Source: Manduca sexta (Eukaryota; Arthropoda; Insecta; Lepidoptera; Sphingidae). Taken from it: a stretch of 64,000 nucleotides of DNA. Numbering within the stretch: the stretch's first letter is position 1; each line of letters begins with the position of its first letter. Both the position numbers and the translations under genes were made by a program. The DNA lies in contig NC_051123.1 in NCBI RefSeq assembly GCF_014839805.1, forward strand, positions 1,098,727 to 1,162,726, given 5' to 3'. This document shows positions 1 to 12,300 of this stretch, one piece after another. The notes under the pieces are model-generated. The model searched no databases and had not been told where the DNA came from. It saw only the letters and a program-made list of their open reading frames with translations.

Positions 1-4
1 ATTT

Positions 5-160
5 TTACAATGTAAACAATCACGGCAAGCGGGTTTCTGCAAATTTCGAAGCTTCCAGAACTTCCTGCGATAGAATTATTAAAATAACATGATAGTGAAA
101 ACGCATCTGCAATTTCTTGTGCAATATATTGATGAGAACGTGCTAGTCCAAACTTAATGT
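5..160. repeat. Dispersed repeat copy A (second copy near 40.7 kb)
   Basis: This stretch aligns by eye, with substitutions and small gaps, to 40,706-40,862. Both share the order aatgtaaacaat, tttctgcaa, aagctt, gaattatt and caatatatt followed by an 'aga/aacg' block. It lies in the ataxin-2 intron just downstream of the Lsm exon. I cannot see its ends because one side is close to the window edge. It is probably a degraded mobile element; the class is unknown. Confidence 0.5.
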
Positions 161-168
161 CAACTCAC

Positions 169-322
169 CTCAAACTGAGCACTGAATGTCTTGAACACGC
201 CCTCCCAGAGGCTGCCGGACTGCGTGAGGACCTGCACAATGTCGCCCACGTGTGACGTCGCTGCGTGCATGAAGTGAGCGTTGTTGTACACGCCCTCCGC
301 CACCACGCGGCCCCGCGGCGAC
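169..322 (-). CDS. Atx2: Ataxin-2 coding exon 2 (Lsm domain)
   Basis: This 154-nt exon is bounded by acceptor tcag (324-323) and donor gtgagt (from 168). It encodes the first strands of the Lsm fold, with the HAATSHVGD and WEGVFKTFS motifs typical of ataxin-2. It ends in phase 0 after a Glu codon. The other open frames across it are shadows. Confidence 0.88.
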
Positions 323-3300
323 CTGACGACCAGATACCAGATTACAAAGTGCTAGGTGCATTAGATTAACGACCACAAAATATAAATCCTAGGTCCAGAG
401 GTCGTAGCCGCGACCGCTTTCAATCAGTAATACTAATAGGAAAGAAAATAATGTACAGGAACGACGTATCGGAACGATAAGTCTGTAAGTAGGGCTTGTC
501 AACTTAAATGACTTTTCCCCTTATTCATAGACGTTATTTATCTAAGGACGGAGCATTGCTGTGATAACAAGGCTGTTTTTCAGCTTTGTTTATTTGACGG
601 CTTGCTGTTTGTTCAGCTTTGTTGTAAGTTGTATCTCAATATTAGCCAATCACAACGGCCCTATGTCAACGCACTGCGAAGGCTGCCATGCCGTCAGCAC
701 TGAAAAACAGACTTGTTATCACAGCAATGCTCCGTCCTTAGATAAAAAACGTGTATGAATAATGTGGTTTGTCTACAGGTCTCAAAGAGTTTTATCGCAA
801 AGCGTTAAAAGATGGCAAAAATATATTGTTAAGGTCACTTTTTAGCGTGCGCCACAATGTTCAAATAAAACTTTTATATTAATCTTCTGTTTACCCTTTA
901 TTTGGGAGCTTGAATGTTATACATATTTGGTACCTTTAAATGATATTTGACATCAGGCCAAATAAACGAATTATTTTATTTATAAAAAAGGACAAAAAAA
1001 TTCTTTAATGTCAACCATTTTAAGCCATTGTAATACCACATTCTTCCACTATGATGAGAGTATGAGAGTTCCGAGCGAACAAGTCTTGTGAATGACAAAG
1101 TATATCGTCTTGTAAGCAGTAAGATTCTAGCCGAAATTGGTCCAAACACGCGCCAAATCCGCGGTAGGGTTGCACGATGCCAAAAAATAACTGGGAGGGA
1201 CCAAAATGCTGTTTGATTTTATAAAGATTTTTCTTTATTGTAATAACCGGAAATATTAATGCGAACAAGAGGGCCTTCATTCCCAGATTTTAAATTTTCG
1301 GTTTTTTTAAATAATTTACTCGCATCCGTATTCTTTCTGGCCAAATTTTGGCTACAGCGGTCAATCCCAACGGAGATCAACCAGATACGGCGAAGATATT
1401 ACAGTGCACAAATGTGCACAATAACAGGTGCACTTTGTTCCTTCACTCTGACAGAAAATACGGCAATTTGACATCATCGGAGAAATCAGGCGCAGAACCA
1501 ATAACTTTACGTGCTTTCTGAGGCATGGGTGTATCACTCCGCCAAAACACCGAGCTGCGACTATATCATTTTAAGATGGAAAAACCCAGTCAATCATATT
1601 TGGTCCGACCTGGATTCGAACCCAAGACCTCAACGCGGTCTTACTAGGGGTAGATTTTACATTTTGACTAACGAAAGACATCTAGAAATATGTCAAATTG
1701 CACTCTAAGAACCCAGTATTAAGTCACAAAATAACGTACACTGACAAAGCTATTTTTCGGTTACCACACGATCAAACGTTACACGGTAATTAATCGATAA
1801 GTGATAAAACCAGTAAAGCGTACGAATTAACGGGTTCGTGTCGAGAGAGTGTAACCACGTTATTATTCTACCATGAATATGTAACAGAATGTCAAGCCGC
1901 GGGGCCGCGCTGAAACTGTGCGAGAGTGAATCCACTTTCGGTTTTTAGCCGACTGCGTGATTTAATGGTTATAGTTATAATGGATGAGACTTTTGATTCA
2001 ATATTGTGCTGTTATAGTTGGTTAGAAAATTACAATAGGTTAATGACGTCACAAAAACAAAAAAAATCACGTTAATTCTATATATGTAATAAAATCGTAC
2101 TTTTTCCGTATCTGACAAGAAATATTTTTAGAGAAAATACCTGGAGATACGAGGAATAGGTTACAGAAATTATGATAAAAGATTATAAAACTACATAATA
2201 GGAAGCAGTATCAAGTGGATTGTAATGAAGCGGCAATTAATTATTCATAATGAATATTGATATTATACGAGTGGGTTCAATTTAGACTGTAAAGTTGAAA
2301 TTACAGGCAAATTAATGAATACCTATATTATTATCAAGATTATGTCTACTGGGTCCAGGCATCTAGTAGCATATAGTCTGAAACCATGAAATCTTTACTT
2401 CTATCGAAATACTACCCCAACCCCTTAGACTGTGGCATTACAAACACGACACGAAGGTCCGACTCGTTTGTGATTGGTCGAGAGACCAACGAGAGAATCA
2501 CGTGTTAGTCTCTCGACCAATCACAATGAAACGACACGGACTGACGTGACATTTTTTGACACATTTTAAGGGAGCAGTTTATTTTTAGAACATTTAACGT
2601 GGTTTCTATTAATATGAGTCAGGCATTAGATTTCTACGGCAGCAATAGATCCTAAATGAATATAATAAATATATGAAATGTAAATGACATGAGGCACCGG
2701 ACATAAGCCATCTTGGAGTACTGTACTGGCCCGACATTATCCCCTCTGAACCACTAATCAGAGGCTTTTCCTTTGCATTACAACGTAATCGGATCAACAA
2801 ATTAACCAAATACTGGCCGGACTTTTAACTTTAATAATTTTCGTTAATTAACTAAAAAAAAAACAATATTAATTTAAAAATAAAGAAGTTTCGATTATGA
2901 AAGCTGATTGTAAGGTTACTTGATATATGACACAAAATTATTGGTCTGTAACGTCACCGGTATTGTAAAGCAGTTGTGCGAGGGAGATAGCAAAATGTCA
3001 GCTGCGATTACAGTTGTGTATTTTCATGTCATAAATAAACTGATTTTATGCTATATTTTATAATTTCCTGTGTTGCGCATGAAATGTATTTTAGGCATAA
3101 TTACATAGCATATTAATTCTACATTGCTTGTTAAACTTGCAACATAATATTAATGTCTGACAACTAATTAACATAATAAGTATTCCGACGTCTTCCGCGG
3201 CCTAGCGTGCGAATATCCTAGAATTTAAGACTGCGAATTGGATTTCCCAATCTGTGATTTGCAAACGTTTCTGATTTGCGGCATTTCCTTATTTGAAAGA

Positions 3301-6300
3301 GGCACCTAAAGCGGTGAGTTATGCTTACACGACCGATGACTGGATGAGTTGATGAGAGATGACGTTCGAATGATGGTAAGTGACAATAAAATCTGAAGGT
3401 CAGAACACACACGCCTTTTATTTCTGAAGGAGGTAAGCAAGGGCACAACTATTGCAACCACTTTTCGATGTGTCTATTCTGTTCCATGATGTGGTGGGGA
3501 GCGAGCCTATTGCCTATCGAACACACAAATAAGACTCCAGGCTGACACTGAGCTGCTAATTCTGATATCACTGCCAGACCCGTATACAAATCTGGGACCT
3601 AAGCGCGGCAGTCGGGCCAATTACGTAATACAACTACACCACCGAGCCAGTTAGTCCGAGTGTAACTGAGAACTGAAATGACTTGTACTGTTTCTGTTAT
3701 GTTGACATATTACATTTGAAGTCGGCAAATCAGATATCATGTTTTTTATTAGGTTTTTCTTGTTTAAGGAATCTGTTTACAACTTTTACAATGCCATCTT
3801 TGGATCTCGATAATCGCCGAGGATCTACGGTCTTTGAATCTAACGATATAAATAACCAACATTACGTTCATTTACTGCTTTAACAATGATCTGTGAACAT
3901 TCAGTAATAAACGTAGCTTCGGGGTCAAGGTTTTGTTTCCGATGCCCCACGTTTTATGCTGGGCTCGTGTTTTGTACATTATTTTCTGTCACGGGTTGAC
4001 TCTAAAACAATTAAGCATAAGTAGTTCCGCGCGTCATTCGAACGATACTTTTAAAAGAAAAAGAAAATGTCACAGATAATGGATTGTTTTTTTTTTTAAC
4101 TCAAACAAGGCTAAGTCTGCTTTTGATCACTTAGCACTGTGGTGTAGAAGTTATGATCGGACAACAACTCCAAAATATGGTCTCTGAGACGCTACATACG
4201 TATACATTGGAAATTTTTTAATAACTTCCGTGACGCAGCGGCCGACGAGCCGGCTTTAAATTGAAAGGCTGTGGGTTCCTTAATGAGATAAATAGTGGAA
4301 ACGAAATAATACCGATGCACCTGAAAAAATTAACCCCAACTTCTTAACCATTTAGATGGACCTAAGTTGACAATAAAAGGAACTCTCATGAAAAATAACT
4401 TTTATAAGAGCTATTTAAGCTTTTATATGTACAATAATTTAACAAATTAAAAGTACATACATGCTCCATACAATAATGATTTATTTTTCTGCGCAAAATC
4501 GCCGGCCGGCATCAGACAAGCGGAATTCGATAGATGTAATAGAATTAAAACTAAAACTGGGGCAGAGGCGCATCTTGTGGGTCACGAAGAACTTTTGCTA
4601 ACCAGACAGAGCGCCGGGGCAATTGATTATTCAATGTTCGTCATTAGTGCAATTATGAAAGACAAATGTATTACTACCAAATCTTTTATAACTAGTTGTT
4701 CATTGTTTGTTACGGTTTGTTACCGTTTTGTTAATCCAAGATGTAATCATTCTGCGTACGAAAATTTATCTAAATCTGTTCAGCAATTAATGGGTTTATA
4801 TTATACTAGCTTTTGCTCGCGGCTTCGCCCGCGTAAAGCGGTATATCCGTATAATATTTTTTCCGACTTACTTGATATGTATATTATGACCAAATTACAC
4901 AAAAACATTATAAATTGTAGCCTATGTTATTCTGATGTATAATCAATATTACTGTACATTTTTATCCAAATCCGTTCAGTAGTTTTTTTGTGAAAGAGGA
5001 ACAAACATACATCCATCCTCACAAACTTTCGCTTTAATAATATTAGTATGATGAGAATATAGAAAAAATGCTTCGCTAATAGGAAACAACATATACCTGA
5101 GCTTTTATTTTTGTCTAAATCACCTAACCGCGATCAAATGCTAGCTTGAAACACAACGTATTCTGTACATGTTACACTTATAATATTCTACTCCTTTCTG
5201 AATAAAAAATACTACTTCAGAAACATACGAAAAGGTATGAAAATTTGTTAACATTTAAAAAATTGAATGAACATTCATTAATGAAAGATAACGGACAAGT
5301 TGACCGACATTATATGTTTATGCATCGCTACGTTTCCGTTTAATTAATTATTGCTGATTTAGGTTGATCAATTGAAAACTGAGTTTTTAAAATCTCGCAT
5401 TTATCTGCCATTGCACAAGATTAGCTTCTAATGAGATAGCACCGGATAGCCGGTAGGCGGATATAAAAAATATATAGCAGCATTTTGCCGCCGGTCGTGT
5501 TTTTTGGTTTGAAGGACATTGTAGCCATTGAAATTAATGGACCTGAGATTTAAAATTTCATATTTTAGCATTATGAGCGCAGATCAATTCAATAAACAAA
5601 TTTATTTATTTACTTACACATTTTTATACGCTAAGGTCCAAAGGCGGATGTAATATAGATGGCATTCTCTACCTTTGAGTGATGCAGGGAGGAAACAAAG
5701 TGTTATCTATACTATTATATAAAGCTGATAAGTTTGTTTGTTTGTTTGTTTGAACGCGTTAATCTCGGGAACTACTGGTTTGAATTGAAAAAATCTTTTA
5801 GTGTTGGATAGCCCATTAATCAATGAAGACTTTAGACTAAACATCATCACGCAATGACCAATAGGAGCGGAGCACTAATGAAAAAAATTGCAAAAACGGG
5901 GAAATTTCTTTCACGCGGGCTAAACCGCGGGCAAAAGCTTAACTAATATAATAAAATATAAGATTTTTTTACTTAAAACAATATTATGCTCTATAATTCA
6001 GTTCTGGTTTTACACTCATTTAATTTTTTACTATTTAATTTGTATAGCCAACAATTAGTTACACCAATATAACGGAAACAGTTGATTTAACTATAAGTAC
6101 GAGTAATTACACGCTACTTCCACCTGCACGTTTCAGAATAGGATTTTGAAATAGATAATGAAACGCAAATATATAAAAGTATTTCTCGACAGCATCGCGT
6201 TTACCGCGCGTTATACTTGCGTCTAAATGACGGGAATTATATAAAATGTGTTTATAGACCTCAAGACACTTTTTTTATTGTTTTGAATGACGAGACGAGC

Positions 6301-9300
6301 TTGCCGTTCACCTGATGGTAAGTGATACCGCCCATAAACAATAGAAACACCATCCAACACCATGAATTACAGAATATTGTTTGGTATTCTACTGCGCTCA
6401 CCATCCTGAGACATGAGCTATTAAGTCTTATTATGTCCAGAAGCTACACTGGCTACAATGTCCTTCAAACCGGTACACGACAGTGACTACACACTGCTGC
6501 TTAGCAGCAGAAACAGACATTGCGGAGGTACCCACCCAGACGGACCTTCACGTATGAGTGACCTACCAGTAAACACCTTATTCTCATAACCAGTGGGAAA
6601 CCGGAAGGCTAATTATTTCTAATACAATGACTTGCAGATTTTTGTTAATGTTACATCTTTCCTGGTGTCTGATTAGAATCAAAAATATCTACGTGTTTTT
6701 GAATACCATCTTTATAAGACTAGCACAATACTCTCCCTTATAGTTGGAGGGATAAAATAAGTGCTAAAGGGTCAATACAACCCGATTCTTGCCGGCTTCC
6801 CCTTCGTAATTTATGTAAAATCTAATTATCAGCACAATTTCCACACTACATTTATGCATATTAGTACCTATATATTGTGTCAAAATCTGTGTACCTATAT
6901 ATTGTGTCGAAATCTTCACTATTCGCTACTGCTAGAAATACTTTTTTTTTATTTAACGAGACAATCAGTTTATTCGCCTGATCGTTGCAACTATAAAAGG
7001 AAACAGCAACAAAGGCTTTTAGAGCTTTGTATTCGAAAGTGCTTAACTCGTCATCCTGAGACATCAGATTTCAAGTCTCATATACCAGTAGTTACAAAAT
7101 GACATTAAAACCGGAACACAACGCGCCGTCCACACTATTTTAAAGCAGAAATGGTCAAATAATTGCAACTAACCCGACACATGAAGGACTGCCAACTAAA
7201 TATTATACGTACAACAAAATACGAAATCACGGAGTTCTATTAAAGAACAAAAGTCAAGAAAACTTGCCTACAGCTAATGAAATGTATATAGTATATTATT
7301 AAAATTAAAGTGAATACATTTTTATAAAGGGACAAGTTATTAATCATGTTTCCTACCAATTCTAAAAACAAACTAAGCAACCCACGTAAATATATTTTTA
7401 AATTTCAATATTGATCATATATTTTGTTACAATATCAAATGGAAATATGATTTCTTATGATATGCCATATGAAGCCGACAGCGTTTATTGAGATAGAGAT
7501 ATACGTCTCAAATCCAATTCAGAATCAAATATATCTAAAAAAATATATATTTTTTACATTGTCTATTTGTAATTAAAAATAAAAGGAATCGCAAAAATAT
7601 TTCGTTTTTATTTTGTTTATTTGTAATTAAAAATAAAAGGAATTGCAAACAAGAAATTCTTGAACAGGCGCCACTTGAGTAACATGTTTATTCAAATTTA
7701 GTAAATTAGAACTCCCATACAAATCTTGTATAGATGCCATCAATAAATTGGACTAATCTTTGACTGTCTTATGGTATATATATTTGCAATAAAGTAAAAG
7801 TCACTCAATCACTTTCCACAAGACCTAATGTAACAAGTAGCTATTAATTGTACACTTAAGTATTGCAGTGGCCTCACAGATAATTTTTCATTGTAAGTAT
7901 GCCATACTTCAAATATTAAGGGTCTCACTAATGATTTCAAATTGACAATTAACCCAATTTGTTTTTTTGTCATTTGTGTATCTAATTAACAGATATTTCA
8001 GATAACGTTAAAAATGACATCATCTTCCCCAGAAACATATTCATATTGATTTGAAGATCTAGGGCTGCAGTCAGTCACTTATCAACAACTTGATTGAAAT
8101 GTAAGGAAATCCCAAAATTAAAATAACTCTATAAGATTGTTTACTAATTATCCACTGGCCAGTCAGTAGCAAATATTCAAACTGATAATGACACAGTTTA
8201 ACAACTGTTGCTTTTGATATCCAGAGGAGACAGTTGGCACACTTACACAGACATGCTCTCATACAATTATTAACGGGATTAATAATTATAATATCAGCCC
8301 TGTATTACATACTGTCCCACTGCTGGGCCTCCTCTAGTACTGAGTGGGATTAGACCTTAGTCCACCACGCTTTTCAAATGTAGATTGGTAGATTAACGGG
8401 ATTACTCCCTCACTAATAAAAAAAAAAAAAACTTTTCAACGGGCTTCATTGGTTTAGTAGAAACATCCTTAAGCTGAGATATTTAGTTTCATTCCCAAGT
8501 TGGACAATCTAGTGATATTGATGAAATTTTACTCTTTAATCGCAAGGATTCTAACGTAGTATCAAAGGACACCTATTTTGCACAGAAATACACTATGTAC
8601 CTTGTATTATATTTCATTTCAGAGATTTGTTTGTTATGTAGTTAAAGCACTATATTGCGTCATCCGCGTGCCCTTAACCCAATTCGACATGAAGATGCCA
8701 CATGGTTTCATATAGCTAAGGTAAAATTTTACCAAGGGTTCTTCCTTAGGTGGACTACCTAAAATGTAAATATAAATGGAAAATTAATAAATGTCATACA
8801 ATTACTATAAAACTTGACTAAGGTTGATAGTCAATAATTTTATTAGACATACAAGCTGCCCTAAAACGCTTATGCAGAACTATCTTTTAAACCATTCCTA
8901 AAGGGAGTCTATTGTTAAAATTAAACGGAACCAGGTAAAATTTTACAAAACTGAACAAGTTCTTGCAACATAAAACTGCCCAAGGATAATCAGTTAACTT
9001 CGAAGGTAAAAGTTTAAAAATAAACTATCTCCAGTAAAAAAGCCTTTAAAGGCATAATAAAATGACAAAAAACATCAATTTATTGTACTCTTGTTATTTC
9101 TAGCAATTGCACAAAAAATAACAACAAAAGCTAGTAGCTAGTTTGTAAAGCTGAATGAATTGTTTGTTTTATTTGGGACTAAAAACTAGACATTTACATT
9201 GTTGCCATATTGAAACTCGTTTTCTTGTTTTATTTTTCAATGAAATCTGATATTTGCTGCAAAACTAGCTAACATTATTACTTCTAGGGTATAGCTTTTT

Positions 9301-12300
9301 TTAGTATTGTTTCTAAATATGGGACAAATAGTCACTTTCAGACTATTCCTCTATCACAACATGTAAGAACTTGTAAAGGTTTTGTAGCAGAAATTATTAA
9401 TAAATGATTTGAACCCTCAGCCACAATTCAATGTGAAAATGTCAATTTCACATAATGAAATATGCATACTCCAAACATTTATAAATTTTAATTGCCATCA
9501 TTCATAGTTTTCTCTATATTTCATGTCCAAGGAATCGATTATTACCTAGGGATAGACACAACATTGTTACTCCATCACATAACCATTATGTAAGCAAATT
9601 GGATAACAATTGGTGGCCAAGAAATAAATTATGCATTGACTTCCTACCCCAGTATTGAGGTTTATATCAGCTAGTTTTATGCATCTAGAGGGAATACATT
9701 TAATGTTTTTTTTATTGAATCGTTTCACAGTCCAATAATGGTTTTCTTTCACTAAGAAATTCAGGCTTAACCTCACTCTCATGACAAGCTATTTCTAATT
9801 ACACACGGCTAACGCGCGTTATTGTTTGTAGGCCCCGAACAAAACAGGAGTACTGTGTCCATTTACACGAGTGTCTTACGCTTGTCTTACGGAGTCTAAA
9901 AGCCTTGTACATTAGGAATGTGGATTTGTAACTTTGAATATCAGTAAGGTAAGTAACATAAGGTTTTAAATAACCTTTGTGTACTTACACATCTCTAGAA
10001 CGAAAGCAATAGTAATCAATCGATTTTTACTTTACTACTATTTTAGCCTTGACTGTCTTACAGTAAGTTTAGGATCAGTTAACAATGTATATATTGTGAG
10101 TTACGATGAAGATCTTTTTGTACAGTAAAATCAATACATGTCTTAGGCCATAATAAATAACAATATATTGTAAGAACATTAGAATCCTGCAAAAAATTCA
10201 ATAAAGCCAAATGTTCAATATTTTTGTTTTATTAGAATTTTATAAATTCTTTGTTTCAGGGGATCCACAGAATCCTTAAATGACTGCAATGATAAGATTT
10301 TGATTCCTTCAATGCTACCAAAAGACAATATAGTCTATTATCTGGAGTTTGATTCATAATTCAGATATATTTAAAAACAAAACACCAAACAATTGTTAGA
10401 CATTTGTGATAAACAATATCTGTAAATGCTGACATCATCAAACAAAAAAAAAACGCATGTCGTCCTAACCTTATGACATACAGATAAAAACTTTCTCACA
10501 AAGAGCAAAAACTGCTAATAATTCTTAGAACGGCAACATTTGACCTTTCTAAATGCCAGATTACATTTTATTGTTATAATGTTGACAGACAAATTTAAAT
10601 GACGTTAATTTGCTTTGCATTGAGGGTCTTTCTTTACCAGATACATCTGTTTGTATGATTTTTATATTCTATTGTTATAACTAACTCTACGAGAGGAGGA
10701 CATTAAGTGGCTAGATGTAAAAAATAAGTCAAATCCTTTGTGTATTAAACAGTATTTTGCATCAGTCCCACATTGGTGTAAGGTCAGAGAAAGACAGTTT
10801 GATATGGCTCAATGAGAAATGTTTTATTTTTATGTTACTATGTTTTGGGATGTTAAGATGATATTAAAAAGGTGGCAGGTCCATTATGGATGAGAAAAGC
10901 AAAAGATAGACTGTTGTGGAGAACACTTGGGGAGGCCTATGCTGGAAAGCAAGACAATCAAGAAACCGGTGTCTGTAAAAAAAAAAAAAAAAAAAAATGT
11001 AGCTTATAAGATTGTTAATAAAGGCTATTATTATTATTATGTTTTGGGAATATAACATTCTCAAAAGTTTTAGCAAAACTATTAACGTGATATAGTAAAA
11101 ACCTTAAAGGGATATAGATAATAAAAGGAAACGTGACCCATGCCTTACGTAATATGTAAAAAATAAAAAAAAAAACGAATACAAAGTTGTTAAAATGTGC
11201 AATGTCAATTATATTTGGTATATACATACAAAATAACCTAAGAATGAGAAGGATGTTACTTTTGAAAAGATAATTTAAAAAGCCATTGATAGGATATGAT
11301 GAACATTAATGCTCTCAATCCATACTAATATATAAAGCTCGAGAGTTTGTTTGTATGAACATTCTAATCTCCAAACTCATCAACCAATTTTTAATTTCTT
11401 TCGTTAATAGGAAGTTACATTACTTGTGAGTGCTATACTATTAATGCTACTTTATAGTGTGAAATTATTTACCCTATAAAAACTTTTTCATATGGGTGGC
11501 CCTGCAGCCAAAACCTATTACAGATTTACAGTAGGATATATTGAATGTTTAAATGCATCAGACATTTGACCAAATGGTATTATATTGATATGACACAATG
11601 ATGTACATATCACTGTAGAATTTGTGGATGTTATTCCTCATAGACTTTATTAAGATATGATAAGTGACTGATAATCTGCATTGTTATTCATATTTTATGT
11701 AATTTATTCCTCAAATATAAAACATTATTATTATTCTAATGTTGATTTAAGTAATAGTAAAAATCTTAAAATGATTATTTATTTAAAAAAAATTACATAA
11801 AATATTTAAATTAACCAGGAATGCAAGTTATTTCTAAGCATAAAACAAATAATAGTTGAAGTAGTTTTACTCTAATACCATGTCTGATAATTTCAACCAA
11901 ATATATTTAATTAATTGCAATTATCCTGCAAACTAAGTGTAATTATTTTTAAAACCAAAACAAATTTCTAACTCACTTGAACACACATATCATGCTCAGA
12001 ATCATTACCAGAGAGAAATGACTAGCAAATAATTTCTAGAACTCACTATTCAATATGGATGCTGCAAAAACATGTATTGAGGTTATGTACTAACAAGAAG
12101 AAACATGAAATGATAATATACTTAATGAAGGTGTTAATAGTACTTTACAATGCTCAATAATAAAAGAATTTTGTTGTAATAGTCCTAAACTGTTTAGTAT
12201 GGTGGGGGGAAAGAATGTCACCTTTCATAATAAAAATGTCTCGGGACATGCAAAATAACCTTGTTTTTATGTAGGTAATACAATTCGAGATAAGAGATAA

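Noticed and set aside
170..376. 68-codon Arg/Gly-rich minus frame at the left edge
   Set aside because: It is an out-of-frame reading of the ataxin-2 Lsm exon extended into the intron.
561..758. 65-codon plus frame
   Set aside because: It lies wholly inside the MITE 521-762 and has no protein resemblance.
4577..4942. 121-codon plus frame
   Set aside because: It runs into the Helitron 4806-5051, and its composition follows the AT-rich background.
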